Source of the DNA: UBA7236 sp031372705
GTDB taxonomy: Bacteria > Bacteroidota > Bacteroidia > Chitinophagales > BACL12
Direction: 5' to 3'
DNA length: 62,613 bases
NCBI GenBank assembly: GCA_031372705.1
Contig: JANMLV010000284.1
Coordinates: 1 to 62,613 of the forward strand
A model generated the notes under the pieces. That model did not search any database. It saw nothing but the letters and a program-made list of their open reading frames with translations, and had not been told where the DNA came from. How positions within the stretch are numbered: position 1 is the first letter of the stretch; each line of letters opens with the position of its first letter. Below are positions 1 to 6,774 of this stretch, piece by piece. The position numbers were made by a program, and so were the translations under genes.

Positions 1-70
1 ATCTTTATACAAATAAACCATTTTTTTTAACACCAAAAACAAAACATAAACCTAAAAACTTCGCCAGCAA

Positions 71-120
71 AATTGGTGGTCAATTTGCTTCGGCCTGATG
101 TGGTCAATTTGACCGGCGTG
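71..120. repeat. Possible IS21-family transposon end remnant
   Basis: Two direct copies of TGGTCAATTTG lie 24 bp apart (77-87 and 101-111). The second runs into GACCGG. Repeated GGTCAATTT blocks a few tens of bases apart are typical of the terminal regions of IS21-family elements in Bacteroidota. No istA or istB transposase gene follows, so at most a bare end is left. The family assignment rests on pattern memory and is uncertain. Confidence 0.3.
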
Positions 121-122
121 TG

Positions 123-370
123 CACTCTCAGGATATAATAAGAGCAGCATGGAATAAGGGTATTTATACAAATAGCAACATCATCCTCCTGATCAGTTTC
201 GCCACGATATATGTGGTGAATTAATAGAATAAAGATTCTACGGAAATAGAGACTCAACAAACATTTGGGAAGTAGATCATATTAACCCAGTTGCAAATGG
301 TGGAACAGACGACTTAAGTAATTTACAGCCGTTATATTGGTTAAATAATGCTCGTAAGGTGATAAACTAA
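123..370 (+). pseudogene. HNH endonuclease remnant (frameshift and stop)
   Basis: Two reading frames together spell the end of a small HNH nuclease. Frame one (132-178) gives an IIRAAWNKG-type segment. After a shift near 178-191, frame two (191-370) gives a DICGELIE segment, an in-frame TAA at 230-232, then YGNRDSTNIWEVDHINPV followed by ANGGTDDLSNLQPLYW and a final stop at 368-370. The DHINPVANGG...NLQPL block is the classic HNH signature with its DH pair. The frameshift plus internal stop make this a broken gene. It sits beside an insertion-element end, consistent with decay of a mobile segment. Confidence 0.65.
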
Positions 371-466
371 ACTGGGTGTGTGATGAGGGTATTTAAAATC
401 TTCCCAATTCTCGAACACATATATAATTTTCTATAAGTGTGTCAGGTCTAATATAGTTTTGTTATT

Positions 467-703
467 TTAATCTTGACCTTTATCCTTTTCCTTCATTGTC
501 TTACTTTTCAAATGGCCAAGCTCGTTTAACCTGTCTTGTGATTGCTCTTGTTCAAATTCCTTTAGACCTAGCATTAATCCCTGAATGTATGAATTATCAG
601 ATTGTAAGCCCTTTATAACAGTTAACAGCATCACTGGTTCGTGTTTTGCCAAAATGTATCCACTGTTAAACCCCGTAATAAATTGTTTTTCCTCAAGTTT
701 CAT
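467..703 (-). CDS. Small conserved protein of a two-gene HTH cassette
   Basis: A 78-residue, charged, soluble protein with no recognisable catalytic motif. Its start overlaps the stop of the upstream helix-turn-helix gene (TAATG), so the two are translationally coupled. I recognise the pair as a type that recurs in Bacteroidota genomes, often in accessory spots, with the HTH gene first and this short FNxGYILAK/GLxxG protein second. Its function is unknown. A toxin-antitoxin-like or element-maintenance role is possible but nothing in the sequence proves it. The C-terminus is lysine-rich and probably disordered. Confidence 0.6.
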   Translation of the reverse strand: MKLEEKQFITGFNSGYILAKHEPVMLLTVIKGLQSDNSYIQGLMLGLKEFEQEQSQDRLNELGHLKSKTMKEKDKGQD

Positions 704-972
704 TAAAAAGTATTTTTTGCATGTTTATCTAAGTATTCATTTAGCGAGTCTTTGTCATAAAGAATAATCTTCTTTTCCGGCTGCGAATATCGAATTTGTC
801 CCTCATCCCGAAGTTTCTGAAGTGTGGTCTTACTTTTAATCCTCAGTTTTTCCATTACCTCTTCTCCGGAAATCCACTTATCCTCTTTAATGCCTTGTTC
901 CAATTTAATACGTTTAACCACCCTTTCAATAAGTGAATAAAATGCTTCATCTTCAATGCAAACGACATCCAT
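703..972 (-). CDS. Helix-turn-helix DNA-binding protein (HTH_17/excisionase-like)
   Basis: An 89-residue protein. After an N-terminal helix (DEAFYSLIERVV), residues about 32-85 form an excisionase/MerR-like winged HTH: WISGEEVMEKLRIKSKTTLQ, then LRDEGQIRYSQP and a final KIILYDKDSLNEYL helix. Proteins of this type bind DNA and regulate or assist mobile elements. It is the first gene of a two-gene cassette. A TATATTTG box at 977-984 lies exactly 4 nt upstream of the ATG, so transcription may start at or next to the start codon. Confidence 0.75.
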   Translation of the reverse strand: MDVVCIEDEAFYSLIERVVKRIKLEQGIKEDKWISGEEVMEKLRIKSKTTLQKLRDEGQIRYSQPEKKIILYDKDSLNEYLDKHAKNTF

Positions 973-976
973 AAGT

Positions 977-984
977 CAAATATA
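977..984 (-). promoter_or_regulatory. Bacteroidota -7 element before HTH cassette
   Basis: On the minus strand the sequence reads TATATTTG, an exact match to TAnnTTTG, then ACTT, then the ATG of the HTH gene. No TTG -33 element is visible at the usual distance, so the site is only moderately supported. Confidence 0.4.
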
Positions 985-1007
985 GATAATTTTTTAAACA
1001 TCGTATT

Positions 1008-1028
1008 GTTGTACCTATGTTGTACCTA
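1008..1028. repeat. Tandem GTTGTACCTA repeat, possible attachment-site remnant
   Basis: GTTGTACCTA occurs at 1008-1017 and again at 1019-1028 (11-bp period), between the HTH cassette and the tRNA-Phe 3' end. Short tandem or core-type repeats beside a tRNA gene are often tyrosine-integrase attachment sites, but no integrase gene remains in the window. Confidence 0.3.
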
Positions 1029-1034
1029 AACCAT

Positions 1035-1067
1035 AAAGGCTTCGAAGAATATCTCTTCAAAGCCTTT
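1035..1067 (-). terminator. Hairpin after tRNA-Phe
   Basis: Arms 1035-1048 and 1054-1067 (AAAGGCTTCGAAGA / TCTTCAAAGCCTTT) pair over 14 bp with one mismatch and a 5-nt loop. The hairpin lies 10 nt beyond the tRNA 3' end. There is no long U-run, so it may act as a processing stop as well as a terminator. Confidence 0.6.
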
Positions 1068-1076
1068 ACTTACTTG

Positions 1077-1149
1077 TGGTGTGGGGCGGGATCGAACCGC
1101 CGACACAAGGATTTTCAGTCCTTTGCTCTACCAACTGAGCTACCGCACC
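1077..1149 (-). tRNA. tRNA-Phe (GAA)
   Basis: A full 73-nt cloverleaf on the minus strand. It has acceptor GGTGCGG, D-arm GCTC/GAGC, anticodon arm AAGGA-CTGAAAA-TCCTT with anticodon GAA (1114-1116), a 5-nt variable loop, and T-arm GGCGG-TTCGATC-CCGCC. The discriminator is A (1077) and CCA is not encoded. The 3' acceptor strand reads CCACACC, leaving a C5-A68 mismatch where CCGCACC would pair perfectly. It is the second copy of a tandem pair driven by the promoter at 1316-1346. Confidence 0.93.
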
Positions 1150-1163
1150 ATTTTAATTCATTC

Positions 1164-1270
1164 ATTCGAACCGTCAACACAAGCCCGCCCGGTTGACCCG
1201 GTCGGACGGGGATTTTCAGTCCTTTGCTCTACCCCTGTCCGTCAACCGACGGAAACTGAGCTACCGCACC
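1164..1270 (-). pseudogene. Split tRNA-Phe copy with two GC-rich inserts
   Basis: The 5' acceptor, D-stem, anticodon arm core and start of the T-arm match the neighbouring tRNA-Phe, with two insertions. A 20-nt GC-rich insert (1234-1253) sits in the D-loop and a 27-nt insert (1183-1209) splits the 3' side of the anticodon stem. The inserts are inverted relatives of each other (GTTGAC against GTCAAC, GGAC against GTCC, GGGG against CCCC). After GGTTCGA the T-arm and 3' acceptor strand are lost. The anticodon loop with GAA is intact. It cannot form a normal tRNA as it stands, but it is the first gene after the promoter. Confidence 0.75.
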
Positions 1271-1315
1271 ATTTTTTGGACGAATTTCACGCCCTTTCGG
1301 TTTTCTTTCGGAATG

Positions 1316-1346
1316 CAAAGGTAATATTTTGCTGTTTATTTTCCAA
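1316..1346 (-). promoter_or_regulatory. Promoter of the tRNA-Phe pair
   Basis: On the minus strand TTG (1344-1346), 20 nt, then TACCTTTG (1316-1323), a full match to the Bacteroidota -33/-7 consensus. Predicted transcription starts about 40 nt before the split tRNA copy and reads through both copies. The -33 part overlaps the 3' end of the upstream membrane-protein gene. Confidence 0.75.
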
Positions 1347-3639
1347 TTCTAAAGTTATTTACCATGAAATTTTTGTCGGAAACCACGTCGTAGTAGGCAT
1401 GGAATGCCGTGTGACGGATTACCAATTCATCAAAATTAACCGGTGAATCGTCGCTGCAACGCACTTTTATGAGGCGAACGTCGGGGAGTAATTCCAGGTT
1501 TTCGGAAGCGCGAACCCAGCCGGACATTACATCGGTGCTCTGGGTTGGAGCTACGCTGCTTTCGCGGAGTAAGTTGCCGTTTGCGTCGTAATAGCCAAGG
1601 TTAATATAGGGATAAGCCATGCTGTTGATGTCGCTTTTTGCCCAGAATGATATTTCTATCCAAATGGTATCATGAGGCTCAATGGGTATTTCGGCCATAG
1701 GCAATACCTTTTTGTCGCTAAGGAAGGCACCGGAACCTAAAAATGCCTCTCCGCCGGGCGTATTTTCGAAACCATTGCGGTAAAATAGAGTTAAGGGCTG
1801 TTCTGCGCGATAAGGTGTTCCGGTTGGGGAAATGTAGTCGTGCAAGGTGTCTTTTACGGTTAGATAGTCGGCAATTGCTAAAACTTCGCCTTTTTGGGTA
1901 AGTGCGCTCGTTTCAAATGCGTATAATATGTATTCTTCGCGAGTGCTGAATTTTACGGAATGGTCTATAATAAATTGTTCGCCGGCAGTCATTGGCGAAG
2001 GCTTGGTCATAATTAATAATCGCTTCGCGTTAAATACGCCTCCTTCAGTTGGGTTGTTGATGTATGGATGTGAAACTAACTGCACATTATTTAACGTCTG
2101 ACTAAACGACGTGCGACTCGACATATAATTTACCAAGGGCAATCCGGTTTGGTAAGAAATTTCCATTGCTTGCGCAAAATTGCCGCGCGTGCGATCGATA
2201 TATATTTTTTCGGAGCCCTGAAAAAAGGAAGGTAAAAAAACAATTGCATCAAAATCGGCAGATGTATATGGCGTTCCTAAAAACATGTCGGAGAAATAGG
2301 TGTTTTTTCCATTGAACGGATTTTCTGCATTATTTGCTTGCATACGTTTTGCTGTTCCGGTAAACCAGATGAAACTTTCTATTGCCATTAACAGCACCAA
2401 TGAAATGGAAAATAAATAGGCGAGTTTATGATGACGCAATTTTATTTTTTTATGCAACATAAAAATTAAAACGGCAATTACCGACATGTATACATAATAA
2501 AATCCCCATGCAAATCGTCCGGGTGAACGAAATTGTTTTAAGGGTGTGATAATGTCCAACAAAAATTGTAATCCTAAATTAAAAGGAAAGGTCATCGAAA
2601 ATAATAATAGTAAAACTGCCGAGAATAAAAATTTCCCCATATCGCCCGGCAAAGGAATGCTTGCGCGTATTATCGATTTTTTGAACCGCAAACGCTTGAT
2701 GTAAATAAATAATAATATGAATAAAAAAATTAATCCCGTATATCCAACATAAGCATATCCCTCCGGATTAGATTGTCCAAAGTGGAATATTTTTCTTGCC
2801 TGATTAGTGAGTGTTCCGTTGTTAGGTAAAAATACCGATTGAAACGATGCCTTATATCTAAAAAAACCATATGGACTTTCGGGCCTGTCGCTCACACTAT
2901 CCGTAAAATGCATAAAGGCCATAATGCTGAATAATGGCAAGGCAGCAACAGCAAATAATTTGAATACGGAGATGTAATTTCTTTTATTGCTCACCCACAA
3001 AACAATGCCGTGAAATCCTATAAATAAAGCAGCAATTAAAACATAATACATGTGTATGAGTCCGAAAAAAATAATGGTAATCGTTGCGATAAGCATTGGC
3101 AGCCATGCATAATGTTTCTTTTTAATAACAATTAATTGCCACCAAATTAGCGGAACAAATAGGGCGTATCCCAACGCAAAATGTCCCCAAAATCTATCAA
3201 GTTGCGGACTCATCAACCCAATTACAATCGCCATGATGGCTGCATACCAAGCGGGTAATTGATAATGCCTTAATATTTTAAATAGTATTATTATCCCGCC
3301 CCATAACGATAACAGCAACAGCATATTTAATATGCCAATCGTATAATTGTGAATGGGGATGATATTATTATCAATAGCATTTAACATCCACGAAATCATT
3401 GGCTGATTATCGGTAAACACCACATGTTCGCCGTAGGGATAGTTCATGCCTGTAAAATGTGTGCCCGTGTCGTTGGCTACATACCAGGCGGGAGTGTAAT
3501 AGTTTTTAAATGCATCGCCGCCATTATTTAATAAATATTGATTGGGATGAAAAGCAATTTTGCTGAATACGCCCAAAATAATAACCAGACTTATTATTGC
3601 GAGCAGATAAATTGGTTTTATGCGCGTATTGTTTTTCAT
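1336..3639 (-). CDS. Large polytopic membrane protein, GT-C-like, with C-terminal sandwich domain
   Basis: A 767-residue protein. The first ~430 residues carry about 11-12 hydrophobic segments. An early luminal stretch (residues ~35-75) is rich in Asp, Tyr and Trp (NNGGDAFKNYYTPAWY), as in GT-C glycosyltransferases that use polyprenyl-phosphate sugars. The last ~300 residues are soluble and probably exported, ending in a beta-rich domain that resembles carbohydrate-binding folds. Its ATG directly abuts the stop of an upstream GT2 gene, and a second GT2 precedes that one. GT2 enzymes making polyprenyl-P-sugar plus a GT-C enzyme transferring it is the standard logic, so a role in surface glycan or protein glycosylation is inferred. 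The exact family was not identified. Confidence 0.7.
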   Translation of the reverse strand: MKNNTRIKPIYLLAIISLVIILGVFSKIAFHPNQYLLNNGGDAFKNYYTPAWYVANDTGTHFTGMNYPYGEHVVFTDNQPMISWMLNAIDNNIIPIHNYTIGILNMLLLLSLWGGIIILFKILRHYQLPAWYAAIMAIVIGLMSPQLDRFWGHFALGYALFVPLIWWQLIVIKKKHYAWLPMLIATITIIFFGLIHMYYVLIAALFIGFHGIVLWVSNKRNYISVFKLFAVAALPLFSIMAFMHFTDSVSDRPESPYGFFRYKASFQSVFLPNNGTLTNQARKIFHFGQSNPEGYAYVGYTGLIFLFILLFIYIKRLRFKKSIIRASIPLPGDMGKFLFSAVLLLLFSMTFPFNLGLQFLLDIITPLKQFRSPGRFAWGFYYVYMSVIAVLIFMLHKKIKLRHHKLAYLFSISLVLLMAIESFIWFTGTAKRMQANNAENPFNGKNTYFSDMFLGTPYTSADFDAIVFLPSFFQGSEKIYIDRTRGNFAQAMEISYQTGLPLVNYMSSRTSFSQTLNNVQLVSHPYINNPTEGGVFNAKRLLIMTKPSPMTAGEQFIIDHSVKFSTREEYILYAFETSALTQKGEVLAIADYLTVKDTLHDYISPTGTPYRAEQPLTLFYRNGFENTPGGEAFLGSGAFLSDKKVLPMAEIPIEPHDTIWIEISFWAKSDINSMAYPYINLGYYDANGNLLRESSVAPTQSTDVMSGWVRASENLELLPDVRLIKVRCSDDSPVNFDELVIRHTAFHAYYDVVSDKNFMVNNFRIGK

Positions 3640-4356
3640 TTATAGGCTTCTGAAAAATATCTTCAAAAAATTAATCGATTCTGCAAATAGTATTCCTGCG
3701 CGCATGCTGCTGAACTGTACGTTTTCTTTTAATTCAATAGGTATTGGCTGCACACGAATATTTTTATTGCGTGAAGCCAGAAATAAAAATTCTAAATCAA
3801 ATAAGTATCTTTCTATGGTAGTGCTCAGGAAAACAGATTTGCCTTTTTGGTTAAATCCTTTTAATCCGCATTGCGTATCCGTTACTTTTAATCGCAATAC
3901 AAATCCTGTGCAAGCTCTAAGCAGTCGTGAAATAAATTTCCTAAACGGTGGCACATGCTTGTAATAATTTTCATCTTTTATACCTGCTGCAATATCTGTT
4001 TCATTATTTGCTAGTTGATGCCATACTTTTAAAAAGCTTTTCGTAGTGTACGGAAAATCAACATCAGTATAAATGCAATAATTGCCGGTTGATGCTTCAA
4101 CACCTTTGCGCAATGCGTAACCTTTACCTCTGTTTTCCGGATAATTAATGTATAAAAAATTGGGAATATTATTTTTAATTTCAGCAACTAAATTGTCGGT
4201 AATTCCTTTTGCTGCGCCATCGTTAATTAAAATTAATTTGATGTTTACGTCAGGTAATTGCTGTTTGATTTCATTAAATGATTGTATAATATTATTATTC
4301 CAACCGGATATCGGGTTGTAACAAGGTAATATAATATCGAGCGATTGTTGTTCCAC
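3640..4356 (-). CDS. GT2 family glycosyltransferase
   Basis: A 238-residue GT-A fold enzyme. It begins with the typical DIILPCYNP strand-loop, has an LINDGA nucleotide-sugar segment (~43-48), the ENRGKGYALRKGV block, a TDVDFPY DxD-type metal site, and the DTQCGLKGF motif typical of the dolichyl-phosphate-mannose-synthase-like branch. It has no long membrane tail. It probably transfers a nucleotide-sugar to polyprenyl phosphate at the inner membrane. It lies 2 nt after the first GT2 gene and abuts the GT-C-like gene, so the three form one operon. Confidence 0.85.
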   Translation of the reverse strand: MEQQSLDIILPCYNPISGWNNNIIQSFNEIKQQLPDVNIKLILINDGAAKGITDNLVAEIKNNIPNFLYINYPENRGKGYALRKGVEASTGNYCIYTDVDFPYTTKSFLKVWHQLANNETDIAAGIKDENYYKHVPPFRKFISRLLRACTGFVLRLKVTDTQCGLKGFNQKGKSVFLSTTIERYLFDLEFLFLASRNKNIRVQPIPIELKENVQFSSMRAGILFAESINFLKIFFRSL

Positions 4357-4358
4357 TA

Positions 4359-5078
4359 TTATTTAAAAATGCCGTATCTAATAATACAATACATGGCTCT
4401 AATGCCATCTTTCCAATTTATTTTTTTTCCTTCTGCGTAAGTTCTCCCGTAGTAAGAAATGCCAACTTCGTAAATAGTAATATTTTTTATTTTGGCTAGT
4501 TTTTGCGTTAATTCAGGTTCAAAGCCAAATCTATTTTCTTTTAAATGAATAGATTGCAACATGCTTGTGCGCACTAACTTGTAACATGTTTCCATATCGG
4601 TTAAGTTGAGGTTGCTGAACATGTTTGAAAGATTAGTCAAAAACTTATTGCCTATTGAATGCCAGTAAAATAAAATGCGATGTGGATTGCCGCCCATAAA
4701 CCTGCTGCCATAAACAACATCTGCACCTCTTTCAATAACAGGTTTTAATAGGATATTAAATTCGTTAGGGTCGTATTCTAAATCGGCGTCTTGCACAATA
4801 GTATAATCGCCGGAGGCATTTTTTATTCCTGTATGTAATGCGGCGCCTTTGCCTTTGTTTTTTTCATGATGAAATGCACGAATATCTAAATTGGGATTTG
4901 CATCAATAAATACTTGTAATTTTTCGGAGGTTTTATCTTTGGAACAATCGTTAACTACAATAATTTCCATAGCAATGTTTTCCGCAAGTTTTACGGTGCT
5001 CAATGTGGTTAATATAGTTTGAATTGTGGCCTCTTCGTTGTAGGCAGGAACAATTACACTCAGTTTTTTTACGCCCAT
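4359..5078 (-). CDS. GT2 family glycosyltransferase, DPM1-like
   Basis: A 239-residue glycosyltransferase. Visible motifs are VIVPAYNEE near the N-terminus, VVNDCSKDKT, HEKNKGKGAALHTG and QDADLEYDP (metal/sugar-binding DxD equivalent), then GSRFMGG and ETCYKLVR. This order matches polyprenol-phosphate mannosyl/glucosyltransferases. It is the first gene of the three-gene glycan set and starts 58 nt after the lytic transglycosylase gene, so it may share that gene's transcript. Its sugar donor cannot be told from sequence. Confidence 0.87.
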   Translation of the reverse strand: MGVKKLSVIVPAYNEEATIQTILTTLSTVKLAENIAMEIIVVNDCSKDKTSEKLQVFIDANPNLDIRAFHHEKNKGKGAALHTGIKNASGDYTIVQDADLEYDPNEFNILLKPVIERGADVVYGSRFMGGNPHRILFYWHSIGNKFLTNLSNMFSNLNLTDMETCYKLVRTSMLQSIHLKENRFGFEPELTQKLAKIKNITIYEVGISYYGRTYAEGKKINWKDGIRAMYCIIRYGIFK

Positions 5079-5136
5079 GTTGATATGAGGGTAAAAATAA
5101 AGTATTTACTTGGTAAAGGGAAGGTGTTACGAGCAC

Positions 5137-6105
5137 TTATTGCTCACGTGTGCCACCCTTAACTACTGATGTTGTTGGTAATTTTAATTCGTAAGAAGCT
5201 CCGGCTTTAACCGTTAAAAGGTTACTGCGCAGCCAAGGGTTATAAAATTTAAGCATTTTGTAGTTCGTACCATGCTCATTTGCAAAAACGGCAAGATCGG
5301 GGATGCTGGTATTTACTTTCACTAATTTATATTCTAACGGATTGTAAAGGTCTTCCGGTGTTAGAAAGAAGCCGTATTTCTCGTTATTTTCAAAAATTAT
5401 TTTATAGGCAACGGCTCTAAAAATATAGCGAGATGTTTCATCTTTCAGATATAAATCGTAGTAGGCATCTTGTTTTTGATAATTAACTGCTCCTTCAATA
5501 GCGCCCATTCCTGCATTATAACTAGCAGCTGCTAAAGTCCAATTATTAAATTTTGCGTAAGCATCTTTTAAATATTTAGTAGCAGCTAATGTTGATTTTT
5601 CCATATCGTAACGCTCATCAATTTCGGCGTTAATGGTTAAACCGTATTGCAATCCTGTGGCTTTTAAAAATTGCCAATATCCATGTGCTTCTGAAGGGGA
5701 AATAACATTGCGTAAACCGCTTTCCGCTATCGCGAGATATTTAAAATCGTCGGGGATATTGTTTTCTTTTAAAATTGGTTCAATGATAGGAAACCAGCGA
5801 TTGGACAATTTCAAATTTTGAATCATGTTAGAATGCCAATATCCATTTACAGTTAATTCGCGGTCGAGGCGTTCGCGTACTTCAAAATCGTTGAGCGGCA
5901 GTGGTTCGCCGGCAAAGCTCACTGTAGCGGGCATTTTGGCAGCAAAATAACGAATGGTATTTACATCATCGGCAAATGTGCGCAGCGTGTCGGTCGCCAT
6001 AGGTTGTGCAACACTGTCGGGACTATTATTTCCTGAAACAGCGAAGCCTATAAATATACTAATACCAACAAATGCACCAATGAGGATGTAATGAATTTTT
6101 TTCAT
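5137..6105 (-). CDS. Lytic transglycosylase (SLT/MltD-like)
   Basis: The ATG at 6105 is chosen: it follows the upstream stop by 5 nt and gives a clean signal/anchor helix (residues ~4-23). A start at 6144 would overlap the upstream gene and add 13 odd residues. The 322-residue product has an SLT domain. The catalytic Glu is near residue 128 in AIAESGLRN, followed by a GYWQFLKATG segment and AASYNAGMGAI. These enzymes cleave the MurNAc-GlcNAc bond of peptidoglycan to give 1,6-anhydro ends in the periplasm. A short C-terminal domain follows, with a weak LysM-like look. Confidence 0.87.
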   Translation of the reverse strand: MKKIHYILIGAFVGISIFIGFAVSGNNSPDSVAQPMATDTLRTFADDVNTIRYFAAKMPATVSFAGEPLPLNDFEVRERLDRELTVNGYWHSNMIQNLKLSNRWFPIIEPILKENNIPDDFKYLAIAESGLRNVISPSEAHGYWQFLKATGLQYGLTINAEIDERYDMEKSTLAATKYLKDAYAKFNNWTLAAASYNAGMGAIEGAVNYQKQDAYYDLYLKDETSRYIFRAVAYKIIFENNEKYGFFLTPEDLYNPLEYKLVKVNTSIPDLAVFANEHGTNYKMLKFYNPWLRSNLLTVKAGASYELKLPTTSVVKGGTREQ

Positions 6106-6110
6106 GCTGC

Positions 6111-6614
6111 TTATTTTTTCTTGTATACCGGAACCGTTGAACATGGTTCGCCATACATAATACTTTTAACTAACGGACGAAGTAATCGTGTTATTTCAAG
6201 ATACGCTTCAGGTGGAACGGGTTTATCGCTGCAACCTTTAATTATTACACGTTGATCGCGAAATTGTTCCTTTTCTACATTTGCCAATGCCTTATAAAAT
6301 AATTGCTTAATAGTTGTTTCTTTATCACCCATTGTAATTGTTTTTGCAAAGGGTTCTGCATTGGCAACAATAAGCATCCATGCCCAATTCGGAATAATGG
6401 CATCTGCAGAGCAAAACACAGCCAAATGTTTATCGCTATAATCGCTCCAATTTATTGCAGCTAATGCTTCTCTGAAATCTTTTTCGCGCAGTATTAATCC
6501 TCTGAACAAATAGTCTTTCAAGTCGAAAAGGACAATTTGATTTTCATCCGGGAAATACGTTTCCAGGTCGAATGAAATGATGCCGCTTTGTGCTACTTTA
6601 TTTACGAATTCCAC
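6111..6614 (-). CDS. DUF2480 family protein
   Basis: A 167-residue soluble protein matching the Bacteroidota-restricted DUF2480 family: an N-terminal ISFDLETYFP, the FDLKDYLFRGLILREKDFRE segment, and a C-terminal IKGCSDKPVPPEAYLEIT motif. The function is unknown. The start codon is GTG. A TAATTTTG -7 element (6636-6643) lies 21 nt upstream, and the next gene starts 5 nt after this stop, so it heads the transglycosylase transcript. Confidence 0.83.
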   Translation of the reverse strand: MEFVNKVAQSGIISFDLETYFPDENQIVLFDLKDYLFRGLILREKDFREALAAINWSDYSDKHLAVFCSADAIIPNWAWMLIVANAEPFAKTITMGDKETTIKQLFYKALANVEKEQFRDQRVIIKGCSDKPVPPEAYLEITRLLRPLVKSIMYGEPCSTVPVYKKK

Positions 6615-6635
6615 TTTTTAGGATTTGTGTTATTT

Positions 6636-6643
6636 CAAAATTA
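6636..6643 (-). promoter_or_regulatory. -7 element upstream of DUF2480 gene
   Basis: The minus strand reads TAATTTTG, an exact TAnnTTTG match, 21 nt before the GTG start. No clear TTG at -33. Confidence 0.45.
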
Positions 6644-6664
6644 CGCAATTCTATATAAAAATTT

Positions 6665-6722
6665 TCCCGCAGATGGCGCCGGTTTTGCAGTTTTGAGGCT
6701 GCTTTCGACGAAATCTGCGGGA
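6665..6722 (-). terminator. Inverted repeat between PpiD-like gene and DUF2480 gene
   Basis: A perfect 10-bp inverted repeat (TCCCGCAGAT at 6665-6674, ATCTGCGGGA at 6713-6722) encloses a 38-nt loop. On the minus strand it is followed by AAAATTTTTAT. It lies about 50 nt past the stop of the PpiD-like gene, so it may terminate that transcript, although the long loop is unusual. Confidence 0.4.
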
Positions 6723-6774
6723 GCAATGGTTAAGAACTGCTATAGTTCCTAACGGTAATTTATGCTAAAAAGTT

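Noticed and set aside
27..260. Minus-strand frame of 77 residues
   Set aside because: It runs over the IS-like end and the HNH remnant on the opposite strand; no family resemblance.
1081..1446. Plus-strand frame of 121 residues
   Set aside because: It reads antisense through the two tRNA-Phe copies and the end of the membrane-protein gene; its RDRTADT/LLYQLSYRT text is the well-known translation of tRNA antisense.
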